From a virus: a DNA stretch of 64,000 bases. The stretch lies in IMG/VR virus record IMGVR_UViG_3300032770_000001, positions 1-64,000 of that record; one strand, 5' to 3'. The notes beneath the pieces are model-generated. The model was not told where the DNA came from. It was given only the letters and a program-made list of their open reading frames with translations, and did not search any database. The translations under genes and the position numbers were made by a program. Below, piece by piece: positions 38,398 to 49,206 of the stretch (positions are counted from its first letter, which is position 1; every line of letters begins with the position of its first letter).

Positions 38398-40740
38398 TTA
38401 TGTTAATCCAAATACAGAGAGTTCGTCACCACCGGAAATCTCCCACACAGCGTCAAGTCGGGGCGATACAAGCCCAGCCGGATGCGTCGAATCCCAGCCC
38501 GCCACTTCACCTGTCGGCAAACTTGTCACCCTATCGACGATCTGTACCCACTGCGATGGAATCGTAAATGTTGGGGTTGGCGGCATGTTCGCAGGGTTCG
38601 GCGTAGCAATAAGCGGCGGTGCCTGAAGTAGCACATACTGCCCAAATGAAAGCTGGTATGCCGATGAGAGTGTCGGAGCGACATTTCCAAATCCAGACTG
38701 AGGCGTATCCGACAACGCCAGTGTATTCGAAATCTGGAATGTTCCTCCGGAACTCACCACACTCCATGAACTGGGACTCGTGGCGGGTGGTTGGTTAAGG
38801 CTTGTAACCAAAGCTATGTAAAGCAGTCCGTTCGAGGCGGTGACAATTTGTCCCTGCGTATAGGTCACGGTTGCATTCCACGGTGCTGGAGGAGCAACTA
38901 CTTTGATTCGAGCAGTGCCGTTCAACGCGCCCGTACAGCCTGTGATTGTAACCAACTCACCATCATGCAACTGAAGCTCAGGTGGTACTAGCGTGCCGCC
39001 GATGCCGCCTTGCAGGGCGGTATAGGTGTAGGTCGCGTTGTTGCCATCAGACACGGTGTTCGTGACCGTGAACTGAATCAACGGAAGGTTTGCCCATCCA
39101 GTAGGTGACAGCGTTGGCGATAGCTGTTGACCCCACGCCGACAGCGTTGTAGTCGGATTGATGGGGTTAAGCACGGGAGCCTGAATCAACATCTGCTGGA
39201 ATGGCGGCTGCTCGATCTGTTCAATGATGATCGTTAACGTGTCCTGAATGCCTGTGCCTGTGCAGTTTGAGTTCAACCACTGTTTCTGATACAGGGGCTT
39301 AAGCTGTGACGGTAACGCATCGTACTCATCAACGGTCAACGCGGGTGCCGGAGTATACGCCACAGTGCCCTGCGTCTCAGCAGTGGATGGGTATGTAGTC
39401 ACGGTGATAGTGCCCGAATCGGGAGTTCCCACATAAAGAGCGTGAGTAAAGTTGGCGGTAAACTGTGTCGAGGACAACCCACTGGGGAGTACAGTTACCG
39501 TTTGCCCGTTCAGGAAAGTCGCGGTCTGCATGTTTGAAAACGTGACTGTCATTCCTGCCACGAAGTCATTGTCAGCCGTCACAGTCAATACGTTTGAACC
39601 GTCAATGGCAATTTCGGAAATGACCGCCTGATCGGTATAACTCGCCGTGAACTGTGTTGGCGATACTGTGAGTACGGTTGCCTGCTTACGGATCGGCAGC
39701 ACACTATTCAACCATGTCGCGTTGCCGAGATTGACGAAGATGACTTTCTGACCCGGCAACAGAGTCGTAACGGCGTCCGCTGTTATTACGCCGCCAGCAT
39801 ACGAGATGTTGGTAACCGGAGGAGAAATGTTCTCGTAGGTAACGTTGTGGTCGATGGTGATCGCTCCAGACGTGAAGCTCCAACCGGGTACGGACGAACC
39901 GGACGTGCCGTCGCCCTGAACGGCAGTGACCAACTGGAGATTGCCATTTGAATCCACCAGAAACAGATCGACGAGATACTGAGTGTTTTTCTTCCAGAAC
40001 AGCGGCGGGTTAATCAGCACGTAGCCGTTCAGCGTGTAATACGCTTGCTGTGTGGGTGGGATGACTTGGTAGCCCTGATCTGTTAAATAGGTCGGACTAA
40101 GTAAGCAGTCGAGGTTATCGTCAGTGCCGAAAACGGTCGTGAACTCCAACCCCACGTGCGCGGGCTTGGCGAGATCGATGGCACCGTACAAACTCTGGGT
40201 GATCTGTTGCAATTGGTTCAAACTGGTGATGTCTTGCAGCGGGTTATTACCACCGATGTTGACCGAGACCTTGATAGCGTTGCGGTCGGACTGATCGTAA
40301 AATGTTCCGATCTGTTTGTAGAGTTCCTCGACCACGATTTGTTTGCCTGTGTAGGCTTCGATCACGTCCTGAATCGCCTGAACCGTACCGCCCTGACGAT
40401 ACGCAGCGATTAAATCCACCAGCATGGTCTGAAAATCGTTGTCGAACTGCGTCGGCGAAGGCCAATTGTTCGATACATAGAGCGGGTCGGCCCAACGGCG
40501 ACGGATGTCAGGCGGCGTCAGGAAAGCCGGATTCTTGTTGACCAGATCGTAAGCGTAGAAATACTCGAAGCGAGCGAGTTCTATCGCAACGGCTCGCAGG
40601 ATGTTACCCCACGTGCTCTGATCGTTGGCGGTCAGGTAGAAATTCGCCACGCCCTGAATCAATGAGTTAAGACGGGCGTCTTCATAAATCAGGAGGTCTT
40701 CGCGTGTCCGCTGATATAGCTCATCGGGAGGAATCGTCAT
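38398..40740 (-). CDS. gpI-like tail protein with extended beta domains
   Basis: 780 residues. The first about 200 are helical, like P2 gpI-type baseplate proteins (IYEDARLNSLIQGVANFYLT; RRRWADPLYVSNNWPSPTQF; IQDVIEAYTGKQIVVEEL). The rest is beta-rich with a module (about 430-500) also found in the gpJ-like protein. It directly follows that gene, the usual J-I order. Ends in TAA. Confidence 0.65.
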   Translation of the reverse strand: MTIPPDELYQRTREDLLIYEDARLNSLIQGVANFYLTANDQSTWGNILRAVAIELARFEYFYAYDLVNKNPAFLTPPDIRRRWADPLYVSNNWPSPTQFDNDFQTMLVDLIAAYRQGGTVQAIQDVIEAYTGKQIVVEELYKQIGTFYDQSDRNAIKVSVNIGGNNPLQDITSLNQLQQITQSLYGAIDLAKPAHVGLEFTTVFGTDDNLDCLLSPTYLTDQGYQVIPPTQQAYYTLNGYVLINPPLFWKKNTQYLVDLFLVDSNGNLQLVTAVQGDGTSGSSVPGWSFTSGAITIDHNVTYENISPPVTNISYAGGVITADAVTTLLPGQKVIFVNLGNATWLNSVLPIRKQATVLTVSPTQFTASYTDQAVISEIAIDGSNVLTVTADNDFVAGMTVTFSNMQTATFLNGQTVTVLPSGLSSTQFTANFTHALYVGTPDSGTITVTTYPSTAETQGTVAYTPAPALTVDEYDALPSQLKPLYQKQWLNSNCTGTGIQDTLTIIIEQIEQPPFQQMLIQAPVLNPINPTTTLSAWGQQLSPTLSPTGWANLPLIQFTVTNTVSDGNNATYTYTALQGGIGGTLVPPELQLHDGELVTITGCTGALNGTARIKVVAPPAPWNATVTYTQGQIVTASNGLLYIALVTSLNQPPATSPSSWSVVSSGGTFQISNTLALSDTPQSGFGNVAPTLSSAYQLSFGQYVLLQAPPLIATPNPANMPPTPTFTIPSQWVQIVDRVTSLPTGEVAGWDSTHPAGLVSPRLDAVWEISGGDELSVFGLT

Positions 40741-40742
40741 GA

Positions 40743-43700
40743 TTAGCTCCCCTGAATGTAGCTGATGGTGATCTTCCCGGTCGTCAGATATTCCGTAGAC
40801 GATACGGTGATGTCCTTAGTTCCGGTTTCATCGAATACCTGATAGGTGCAGAAGTAAGACAGAAGGCCGGGGCTGGCAACATCGTTCGGAATTACGATGG
40901 CGATGCGTTGGTCGTAATTGGAGCCCAACGGAGTGGTCGAATTGATCTCGTCATTGACACCGAAGATGTAGAACGAACCCGGCGTTTGCGTACTTGCAAT
41001 CGAGGTTGCAGCCGGGGAATTGGTCAGGAAGTCCTGCACGGAAGACGCACGGCGGAATTGCTGACCTTGATACAGCAGTGAAACCACGGCGTTTGATTCA
41101 CCACCCGATGGAATCGTGGTGTCCGGCAGGACAGCCACGGTCGTAATGAAGCTGTTGGCTGGCAAACCATTTACACCCAGCGGGGCAAATGCGGGGTCTT
41201 GAATCAGCGGCATCCACGCCGTTCCAGTGGGAATGACTACGCCGATGTCGTAAGAAGCATCGGATTTCGCCATCTTGAGGAATGGGACTTCCACACTCTG
41301 AACACCGTTGACCGCCTGAATCGCGGCGATAACGGTAGACTGATCGAGTGTGCCGCTCGCATTGTCGAACACGATGCTGATAGCGGTACGGATATTCTGA
41401 TCCACCACATCTGCCGAGGCGTTAGCCTGCAATGTAACCGCGATGGTCAGATCGACCGGACTCGCAACCATTGCTTTGACCAGTACGTCGGCTGCTGCGG
41501 CTTTAGTCTGATTGATCTGGTTGACGAGAATCTGTACGAACGCCGGATAAAGTGTGGAGATCGTGAACGTCTCCACTGTAAAGTAGGAAACGATGACGGT
41601 GCCGCCGTTGGCGATTGAGCCCGTCGCGATACGCGCCAAATTCCACGCTCCGGTTGCGTCCTGCGTAAGAGTGAAATCGAGATTCTCACGCATTACCTTG
41701 CCGTTGAAAGTGACTTTGATGTAACGGTTCTGAATCGGAATCAGAGCGCCAACGAGACCCGTAGAGCCCGTGACATCCAGACCGCCATCAGTAGTGTTGT
41801 ACTGTCCATCCCAACCATCGAGCGTGAGAGCCGTTCCCAGCACGGTGCCGCCAGCCGAATTGGGGATCAATTGGTTCAGATAACTCTGCGGCAACCACGT
41901 GTTGTGTACGAAACCGAAAGCGTTGTCCAGCGGCGTCGGCAGCGTGCCTGTGAGCACTTGTGTCTCATCAGAGATGAACTGCAAACGTTCATAGACCACG
42001 AACTTGTTGTAGCTGACGAGCACGTTTTGGTTGTTCTGAATTGCGGAACCCGTTGCTATGCCTGTATCCGATGTCGGGCCGTAGTTGGCGTGAGTAAAGA
42101 CTGCCGTAAATTGTGTCGGTGACGCGGTTGCAATCGTGACGACTTGGTTGTTGAGGAATGTCGCGGTTGTTAACCCAGTCAGCGTAATCGGGGCTCCCTG
42201 CCCGAAGACGTTATTGCACGTGACCGTCAGCACATTGTTCAAGATGGCAATTTGCGTGATCGTCACCGACGAGGTCAAGACATTCAGACCGTATGCATGA
42301 TACGGGCCGAGAACTACGATGTTGTAGTCCACACCGAACTGGTAAAGCGTCGATTGATCGGTGCTGCGAACTGAGAGAACGTTTTGCGGAACGCCGTTCA
42401 AGTCGGTCGGCACGAGCATTGCCGTATCGATCTGTACCGGATTCGCCAACAGAGCCGTGATCGTGGATGTAGTGGGCACCGTAGAAGTGGTTGAAACTTC
42501 CACCACATCACCTGCGTTCTGCGATCCGCCCTCAAGCAAGAAATCGGACGTGTGGATCAACTCAATAAGAGAAGAATCCACGTTACCCGTCTCACCGCTT
42601 TCGCCCGTCACCGAAGATATCGAAATGATCGGCTGTAACGATGGGGTTTCGCTCAGCGGTGTCTGTTCGCGAGCAATCAGAGAAATTGTGTAAGTACCAG
42701 CCGATACGCCAATGATCGTAGCCACAGCCTGCAAGTTCGTGGCTGCGGTGGTCTGCTGGTTAAGGACGTAAGGAACCTTCGCCTGCGTAATGTTTGAACC
42801 GACGTACACGTAGGCCAGATCATTCGGATTGACCAGAATGTTGCCGTTCACGTTGTCGAATTGTGCACGCTCCAAACCGAGGTAGAACGTGTTGGTGCCG
42901 CGAGAGATCGCCAACTCCACCGCCGAGTACAAATTGGCTGGCAGGCTGCTGAAATTGTTGACTGTGAAACGGATAATGCGCGGGTCACTGAGTGTAAGCT
43001 GAAGATACGTGGCCTGCTGACCATAATTTCCGGTCACGCCGTATTCGAATGGAACTTGGCTGTCCTGCTGAGAGAACTGAGTGCCGCGAGTGTAGATGTC
43101 TACCGTACCGAAAACGTGTTTCTGACGGATCGGGTCCCAATCACGGAGCATGTCTACATCACCCGCCGCCACAACCTGCACGGCGATGATGCCCGGTGTT
43201 GCCAATGCGGTACCCTCGTAACCATGACGAGTTCCGGTGTCCACGCCCGTGACATTCTTAAGCTGAATGCGAGCCGCGAACGAAGAGTTGCTCTCGATAT
43301 CCGTACCGAAAGCGAATGCCGTGGTATTGGTGACGTTAACGCCAGCAGGAAGACCATTGACCACCTGACGGATGGTTCCAGCCCCCACATTGCCAATCGA
43401 GCCTGCGGTGGAACATTCTGCTGGTACGGTAATTGCCCACCAGCCCTGTACTGGGTTGTAGAAGGATGCCAGATTCGCAACGTCGAGAACCGCCGAGCCA
43501 CGAGTCAGGAAATTCAAAGCCGGAGTGTTGGCGTCCGCAACAGTGGCTACTGTGGCGTTCTCCGGAATCACGATATCAGCCGTAGGAGGCGTGTACACGT
43601 AGAAGGTCAGGATGCCCGTAGCTGTAGTGGCCCCATTACGAGTCAACCCAGCCGCCTCACCCAGCAGGTTGAATTGCGTGTCGATCAAATTCTGCGTGTT

Positions 43701-44951
43701 CTGCGCGTTCAAGCCAAAAGCACGGGCAATCTGCTGCTTGTATTGACTGCTGTTGAACGGATCGGACACACCGTCGCCGTTCGCATCGTCTATTTGTGAG
43801 ATGGCGCTGATTGAAGTTGAATCGCGAGCGAACCATTCGCGCACAGACATCTGAGACAGTTCGAGAGCGATGGGATCAACAACTACGTCTCGAATTTCAG
43901 AACGCGGCGATAGATCGAGATCGGGTTGTTGCTTGTTGATCTGCGCAATAAGGCGTCCGGCGATGTCTTCCTTACGCTGGAGGTACGGGAAATCAGTAGG
44001 ATTCGCCAGCTTGAGATTGACATAGCCGCACTGCAACGGGCCGCTCTGTTGCGATTCGTAAACCGTGCCGCTGCCGGGGTCTTGGATGACTGTCGAGAAC
44101 AATGCGTAGAAAGTATCCGACTGGATAAAGCTGTTGGGTACGTTCACGCTGCTGTAATTCGTCGGCAGTGTCGTGTTGACCGTAGTGACCGTGGTGGTGT
44201 TGCCATTTACTGTGGTGCTCGTCTCCGAGTCCACAATGGTGTTTACGGAACTGGTGACGTTGTTGACCAATTCTCCGAACTGCGTGTATGGCGGATTGAT
44301 GCCAGCCGAATCGGTCGAAAGCATGACACGCACGCCGATGAAACCATTAAAGGTTGGGGTAGCCCATTGCAGCGTGCAGTCTGTTTGATCCTTGCCAGCC
44401 GTAAGACCAGACGGCGGCCCGATTTGGACTGCCAAATTGCTTTGGAAGAAAATCAGGCTGAACTTAAAGGTCGGTGTGATCGCCAGCGGCCCGAGACACG
44501 TCCAAGTAATCTGGGTTGCCCCCACACCATCCGTAGTCGTAGCTCCCACGGTCGTCGCCCATGTCGGCTGCGTGCCCCCGGAGGTTCCGGGAACTGTACA
44601 AACCTGAACGTTGCCGTTTGGATCGACAAAGGTATAGCCAACCGCAAATGCGCTATTGCTTGCCCATGCCCCTTGTGGATTGTAGTTGCGTCCGAGGATG
44701 ATAACGGGCACTTCCTGAACCGATGGAACCAGCGGCACCGAAGTCGTAAACGTGTTTACGTTGTTGGCGGTTGTAAATGTGGTTAAGACGTGGGTCTGAT
44801 TGTAAATTGAAATCTCAAGCCGAGTCGTGTTGACATCAGCCTCAACGACAAATGGCAGGACGGACGAATCCACCGAAATGGTCTGGCTTCCCAGCGCAAG
44901 CTGAGGAGTGACCATCGTCAGAGCCGAAAGTGATACGACTGGTGTAGGCAT
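40743..44951 (-). CDS. baseplate J-like protein
   Basis: 1402 residues. A baseplate-J core is visible around residues 450-640 (VIPENATVATVADANTPALN; ESNSSFAARIQLKNVTGVDT; GYEGTALATPGIIAVQVVAA) and its C-terminal part around 1200 (DLTIAVTLQANASADVVDQN; AIQAVNGVQSVEVP). Large insertions of Ser/Thr/Val-rich beta domains make it far longer than P2 gpJ (about 300). Part of the contractile tail's baseplate. Confidence 0.75.
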   Translation of the reverse strand: MPTPVVSLSALTMVTPQLALGSQTISVDSSVLPFVVEADVNTTRLEISIYNQTHVLTTFTTANNVNTFTTSVPLVPSVQEVPVIILGRNYNPQGAWASNSAFAVGYTFVDPNGNVQVCTVPGTSGGTQPTWATTVGATTTDGVGATQITWTCLGPLAITPTFKFSLIFFQSNLAVQIGPPSGLTAGKDQTDCTLQWATPTFNGFIGVRVMLSTDSAGINPPYTQFGELVNNVTSSVNTIVDSETSTTVNGNTTTVTTVNTTLPTNYSSVNVPNSFIQSDTFYALFSTVIQDPGSGTVYESQQSGPLQCGYVNLKLANPTDFPYLQRKEDIAGRLIAQINKQQPDLDLSPRSEIRDVVVDPIALELSQMSVREWFARDSTSISAISQIDDANGDGVSDPFNSSQYKQQIARAFGLNAQNTQNLIDTQFNLLGEAAGLTRNGATTATGILTFYVYTPPTADIVIPENATVATVADANTPALNFLTRGSAVLDVANLASFYNPVQGWWAITVPAECSTAGSIGNVGAGTIRQVVNGLPAGVNVTNTTAFAFGTDIESNSSFAARIQLKNVTGVDTGTRHGYEGTALATPGIIAVQVVAAGDVDMLRDWDPIRQKHVFGTVDIYTRGTQFSQQDSQVPFEYGVTGNYGQQATYLQLTLSDPRIIRFTVNNFSSLPANLYSAVELAISRGTNTFYLGLERAQFDNVNGNILVNPNDLAYVYVGSNITQAKVPYVLNQQTTAATNLQAVATIIGVSAGTYTISLIAREQTPLSETPSLQPIISISSVTGESGETGNVDSSLIELIHTSDFLLEGGSQNAGDVVEVSTTSTVPTTSTITALLANPVQIDTAMLVPTDLNGVPQNVLSVRSTDQSTLYQFGVDYNIVVLGPYHAYGLNVLTSSVTITQIAILNNVLTVTCNNVFGQGAPITLTGLTTATFLNNQVVTIATASPTQFTAVFTHANYGPTSDTGIATGSAIQNNQNVLVSYNKFVVYERLQFISDETQVLTGTLPTPLDNAFGFVHNTWLPQSYLNQLIPNSAGGTVLGTALTLDGWDGQYNTTDGGLDVTGSTGLVGALIPIQNRYIKVTFNGKVMRENLDFTLTQDATGAWNLARIATGSIANGGTVIVSYFTVETFTISTLYPAFVQILVNQINQTKAAAADVLVKAMVASPVDLTIAVTLQANASADVVDQNIRTAISIVFDNASGTLDQSTVIAAIQAVNGVQSVEVPFLKMAKSDASYDIGVVIPTGTAWMPLIQDPAFAPLGVNGLPANSFITTVAVLPDTTIPSGGESNAVVSLLYQGQQFRRASSVQDFLTNSPAATSIASTQTPGSFYIFGVNDEINSTTPLGSNYDQRIAIVIPNDVASPGLLSYFCTYQVFDETGTKDITVSSTEYLTTGKITISYIQGS

Positions 44952-45748
44952 TAACTATTCACCTGCATCTGGAACGCTAAAGGCACCGTTGTGTTGTTGA
45001 ACGTGGTAACAGCCGCCGACACCTTAATGGTGGTCGGATCGTCTGTCGCAACATTCGCCGTCACGAACTGAATGTCCTTAATCATCTCTAACGGATCGAG
45101 ACTCTGAATGGTCTGCTGAGCCTGCTGTACCTGTTGCATAGTGCTCAGAGCCTTCGTCACCGACGTTTGAATATCTGCGTCTGTTAGATTGATACCCAAT
45201 TTTCGACCCACATAAGACTTCAATGGGCAGACAAATGTTGGGTAGAAAGCGCACCGGGAACTCAAAATCCACTTCAAGCTCTTCTGAGCCAATTTGGGTT
45301 GGCGATAAACCCGCAACCAAGCCCCTGAAGTCGTGGGCTTCAAATCATTTAGAACACCCAGCGCACTGCACTTCAAGCAGTAATCCTGCCGGGTAATATA
45401 TGAAATCTCGATCAATGGCGTCGTAATTCTGACTGGTTTGTTGAACAGGATTTTGTAGAAGATGTCACCCGTGGCGTCTGCATCCATGGAGCGACTGTTG
45501 TCACGAATCAGCGACCAACCATAGGTCGGGTCGTTGGATTGGACTTCTTCATTGTGAATCCACATCCGAATGAGGTCCGCACCATTGATCGGAGCACGGA
45601 TGTTCAGTGTCGTATCCCCAGCGTAGTGCAGTGTGCGAAAGTCGTTGAAGTCTACGACATACCGCTCGAAGGACTGCTGGTGGTCACAACTCCCAATCGT
45701 GCGCTGCGTCATGGGATCGATGATGAGAACGTTGTAATCGTAGCTCAT
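44951..45748 (-). CDS. putative baseplate-associated protein
   Basis: 265 residues. Mixed fold (MTQRTIGSCDHQQSFERYVV; AWLRVYRQPKLAQKSLKWIL), a helical segment rich in Gln (STMQQVQQAQQTIQSLDPLE) and a C-terminal beta part. Immediately upstream of the gpJ-like gene. No family recognised. Confidence 0.5.
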   Translation of the reverse strand: MSYDYNVLIIDPMTQRTIGSCDHQQSFERYVVDFNDFRTLHYAGDTTLNIRAPINGADLIRMWIHNEEVQSNDPTYGWSLIRDNSRSMDADATGDIFYKILFNKPVRITTPLIEISYITRQDYCLKCSALGVLNDLKPTTSGAWLRVYRQPKLAQKSLKWILSSRCAFYPTFVCPLKSYVGRKLGINLTDADIQTSVTKALSTMQQVQQAQQTIQSLDPLEMIKDIQFVTANVATDDPTTIKVSAAVTTFNNTTVPLAFQMQVNS

Positions 45749-45749
45749 G

Positions 45750-46412
45750 TTAGCTCTGCGGCTGCGGCTCCTCTTTCAACGTGACCGCGTCACCCGGTAT
45801 CGCCACGCGACCTACCTGCTCCTGCTCGAACTGCGTCGGGTTATCCAACTGCTTGACGCGGTAGCGCGGATTCGATGAACCAGCCGGGTAAACGTCGGTT
45901 TGATCGTTCACTAAAACAGCCGAGAAGCGTGGAATGGCAAAATAACCGTTGATTTGACCGATGAGTTCCGGCACTCCGGTCGAAGCGTCGTTGGCACTTT
46001 GTGCCTTATCTTCAGTCTTTTCAATAAGATTACGGACGTGGTTCATGTGGAAAACCGAGTCATCCTGCCGCTGAAGCTGCTCTTTCAGGTAAGCTTTGAT
46101 CGAGGACATGGCGACCATCGGAAGTTGGTCGTCTCGCTGAACATAGGGGAACCAGCCGGAAGTCGGCGGCTGCCACGTCGCTTTACCAAACGTCGGCGAC
46201 AACTTGTCGTCATTGGCAGTCTGATAGAACTGTTCGAGAGCCCCAGCCGTCTTTCTTAGCTGTTGCGCACGAATTTGGTAGTGCAGCTTGATCCCATTCC
46301 AACGTCCGGCAGGGTTGCCGCCGTACCACGTCTGGAAGCTATCCCACTGTGTCTTGGAGAAGTTGCCAAGCCAGTTGAATGGTGGACCGGAATAAGCATA
46401 ACGATAGGCCAC
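45750..46412 (-). CDS. putative virion protein
   Basis: 220 residues beginning MAYRYAYSGPPFNWLGNFSK; a helical middle (YLKEQLQRQDDSVFHMNHVR) and a beta end. No family recognised. Between the Hint-domain and baseplate genes. Confidence 0.5.
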   Translation of the reverse strand: MAYRYAYSGPPFNWLGNFSKTQWDSFQTWYGGNPAGRWNGIKLHYQIRAQQLRKTAGALEQFYQTANDDKLSPTFGKATWQPPTSGWFPYVQRDDQLPMVAMSSIKAYLKEQLQRQDDSVFHMNHVRNLIEKTEDKAQSANDASTGVPELIGQINGYFAIPRFSAVLVNDQTDVYPAGSSNPRYRVKQLDNPTQFEQEQVGRVAIPGDAVTLKEEPQPQS

Positions 46413-46421
46413 GGTTCTCCC

Positions 46422-49196
46422 TTACGACACAATCTGAAGGTTATGTGTGTAGACGCGCATCTTCGGGTTGACACCACAAGCGAAGGTGCGTCCACCTACG
46501 TCAATGTGAGCGATACGACGCATTCCCACTGAGATGGTCTCGGTAATCATCGACCATTCAGGTCCGTTACCGACCTCGACCGCAACATGCATTCCAGCGC
46601 GAATATCGTGCGCACGGATCGCGATCTCGTCGTAAGGTGCGCCTTGAGCCAATTGACTCATAGCTTCAAGCGTCGGAATCGGAGTGGTCGCGGACACCAC
46701 AACCTCAGCCCCGCTTTCCGTGATGAAATGGATGCACGGTGCTTCGGTAAACATGAAGTTCTGAACTGGCTGCGTCTGATTGACGAGACCATTCTTCACA
46801 AAGTCCGCGTCTTCACCGACGAGACAATCCAGACCCAGACCGATCTCCACGTCACAGACCTGATGTGCATCATCCAGCCACATCTCGATGGCAGGGCATC
46901 CGCCGCCGCCCCCACCACCGCCGCCCGGAATCGGATTGCCGTTGGTGTACGAAGTCGTATCGTTGTAAGTGACCGACAATGTGCTCAGCCCGTCCGTTGC
47001 CGTGTAGCCGAATGTGAGTGGAGTACCCCACGCATACAGCGAAGTCACAGTTTGTGAAATGGTGGTGTGGTACCCGCCGCTGACCGCCACTGGAGCACCG
47101 ATTGTCGGAGTTCCGAGACTGGTTTTTGTGCCGGAATGAATGCGGAAGAAGTTTGTGCCCGGACTCGTTTGGTTGAAAGTCCCATTGTCTTTCGAGAACA
47201 CGACCGCCGTAAGGGTAATAGACCCTGTGATCGTAGTGCCCGACACGCCGCCAGTGATGGCGAACGAATAGTTCGTCGGGTTTTGATAAGTGACGCCCGT
47301 TGTCGCGATTGTCGCGGCGGTGCCGTTGAAATACGTGATTGCACCAGCGTTGACGAACGATGTACCACTCAGGTATGTCAACACGCCCGTGCAGTTAAGG
47401 TTCAACTGGAACGAACTATTCGTGGTTGAGTGCGGCACTGTGATGGAGGTCGTCCATCCAGTCAGCCAACCGGAACCATCCAACACAGGCGTCAACTGAG
47501 ATGCGAACGTGGCACCATTGGTTAACGATCCGGCGATTGCGACCGAATTACCAGTCCCGAAGAGACCCTGCTGTTCAGGACTCATGGGTTTGGCAAGACT
47601 GATCGTGAGAGAATGTGATGCACCATCGGCTGGCATCGTTAGCGGAGCAACCGTAAGCGATCCCAGTGTCGGGTGAACCATGTAAGCAACTTGGATTGGG
47701 TACAGATTGCCGCCGCCAGAAGCCGATGTTGCGAATAGATCGTACTTTTTGTTCGAACTGTTAAACCACGCGATATCTTCCGACTTGATCGTCAAGTTGG
47801 TGACATCAACGTGAGATGTCGGAGAAGCACCGTTGTACGCTAACGACAGCGCCGTAGGCGAGCCGGATGGATACGGTGCGATAGACAACAATCCCTGCCA
47901 TGCAGTGTTATCGCCACTGATGCCCGTCTGTCCGGCAGATAGTGCGGATGTATAATCCGGTGCCGTGCCGCCAGATGGCGGATAAACCACGCCGCCAAAG
48001 TTGAAAGTATTGCCCACGTTGTCATAGAGCGGAACCGAACCAGAGGTTCCCTCCAAAACTGGAACATACGGGATAGTCGTGTATTGAATGCCAGTGACAC
48101 TCAGACTCAAAGTCTCACTCTGACCCTGCACTTTCAAATTCGTCGAACCACCGGATGGGGTCAACTGGAGAGACCCTGACGGTGTTGTCGAAGTCGGTGC
48201 GGTAGAGATGGATGATACGGGAAGATTCTGTGCGCCGACACCGAGCGGGTTAGCGTTGTTCCCGATACCAGTGTTCAGTTGCCCCTGACCGTAAGTGATC
48301 TGGAAATAACCGTTGTCGTCGCCGGAGAACTGAATTGCGTCGAACTGGTTGTAAATCGCGTAGAACGGATAAATACCCGGTGCCGGGAATTTGATGTACG
48401 CCCACGTTGTGTTCGGTTGCAGTGCTAACTTACCGTTTGCATTTGCAACCATCAACGGATAGCCGACCCCGTTCGGTGCCGTGCCCGGATATGGATTTTG
48501 AACGTTGGCTGCATTGCCACTGGAAGTGCACGTAGCACCGCCGCCGATGTAAAGAGCGAAGCTACCCACATCGCAATTCGAGATGTAAAATGTGAATGTC
48601 TGACTGGCATCCTTGACAACGAAATTGCCAGTGATGTCAAGCTGAAAGCCGGGTTGGTCGCTGCCGTTGTTGCCGTTATTCTGGGTAGAGACCGGAACGT
48701 TGCCAGCAAATGCGCCAGCCGAAGTCTGGTTCTGCGCGGCCATCGGCTGCGTTTTATAAGCACCACCCTGTCCAATATTGGTTGAATAGGTGCCTGTGCC
48801 TGAAATCGGAACGTTCGGGGAGACGGTATTGAAGACCAATGAATTGATGGTCGTAGTTTTCGACGGACCTGACGGATAGCTGACAAGGTCGGATGGGAAC
48901 CACCCGCTCTTGTTGGCTGTGTTATGCAGATAAAATTTCACCGTGACCGGGCCGACAGCGATAAGGCCGTTGGTTGCCTGCCAGACGATGTCCGCCTGAT
49001 TAGACGGAGCCACACCAGCGTGTGACGGCATCGTGGCAATAATGTTGTCGGTGCCTGAATTCGCGCCACTCAGCGGAATGCTGAGTGGGTTGCTGACAGC
49101 ATTGCCCGTGACGGTGTCAACCAACACGTTGAAGTGGTACGTGTTGTGGTTCGCACCTGTAACGGTTACCGTGATTTGTTCTGATACCTGAGCCAT
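46422..49196 (-). CDS. virion beta-domain protein with C-terminal Hint (intein-like) domain
   Basis: 924 residues. Up to about 757 it is beta-sandwich sequence rich in Asn/Thr/Ser with Ig-like segments. A run of nine Gly leads to residue 767, where CPAIEMWLDDAHQVCDVEIG starts a Hint-like domain: a first Cys, then PCIHFITESGAEVVVSATTP, IRAGMHVAVEVGNG, and the end FACGVNPKMRVYTHN. Cys at the start and His-Asn near the end are the intein-type catalytic positions; the usual T-x-x-H block appears as TTPI and lacks the His. Self-cleavage is possible but unproven. Confidence 0.65.
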   Translation of the reverse strand: MAQVSEQITVTVTGANHNTYHFNVLVDTVTGNAVSNPLSIPLSGANSGTDNIIATMPSHAGVAPSNQADIVWQATNGLIAVGPVTVKFYLHNTANKSGWFPSDLVSYPSGPSKTTTINSLVFNTVSPNVPISGTGTYSTNIGQGGAYKTQPMAAQNQTSAGAFAGNVPVSTQNNGNNGSDQPGFQLDITGNFVVKDASQTFTFYISNCDVGSFALYIGGGATCTSSGNAANVQNPYPGTAPNGVGYPLMVANANGKLALQPNTTWAYIKFPAPGIYPFYAIYNQFDAIQFSGDDNGYFQITYGQGQLNTGIGNNANPLGVGAQNLPVSSISTAPTSTTPSGSLQLTPSGGSTNLKVQGQSETLSLSVTGIQYTTIPYVPVLEGTSGSVPLYDNVGNTFNFGGVVYPPSGGTAPDYTSALSAGQTGISGDNTAWQGLLSIAPYPSGSPTALSLAYNGASPTSHVDVTNLTIKSEDIAWFNSSNKKYDLFATSASGGGNLYPIQVAYMVHPTLGSLTVAPLTMPADGASHSLTISLAKPMSPEQQGLFGTGNSVAIAGSLTNGATFASQLTPVLDGSGWLTGWTTSITVPHSTTNSSFQLNLNCTGVLTYLSGTSFVNAGAITYFNGTAATIATTGVTYQNPTNYSFAITGGVSGTTITGSITLTAVVFSKDNGTFNQTSPGTNFFRIHSGTKTSLGTPTIGAPVAVSGGYHTTISQTVTSLYAWGTPLTFGYTATDGLSTLSVTYNDTTSYTNGNPIPGGGGGGGGGCPAIEMWLDDAHQVCDVEIGLGLDCLVGEDADFVKNGLVNQTQPVQNFMFTEAPCIHFITESGAEVVVSATTPIPTLEAMSQLAQGAPYDEIAIRAHDIRAGMHVAVEVGNGPEWSMITETISVGMRRIAHIDVGGRTFACGVNPKMRVYTHNLQIVS

Positions 49197-49206
49197 CCAC
49201 TTATCC

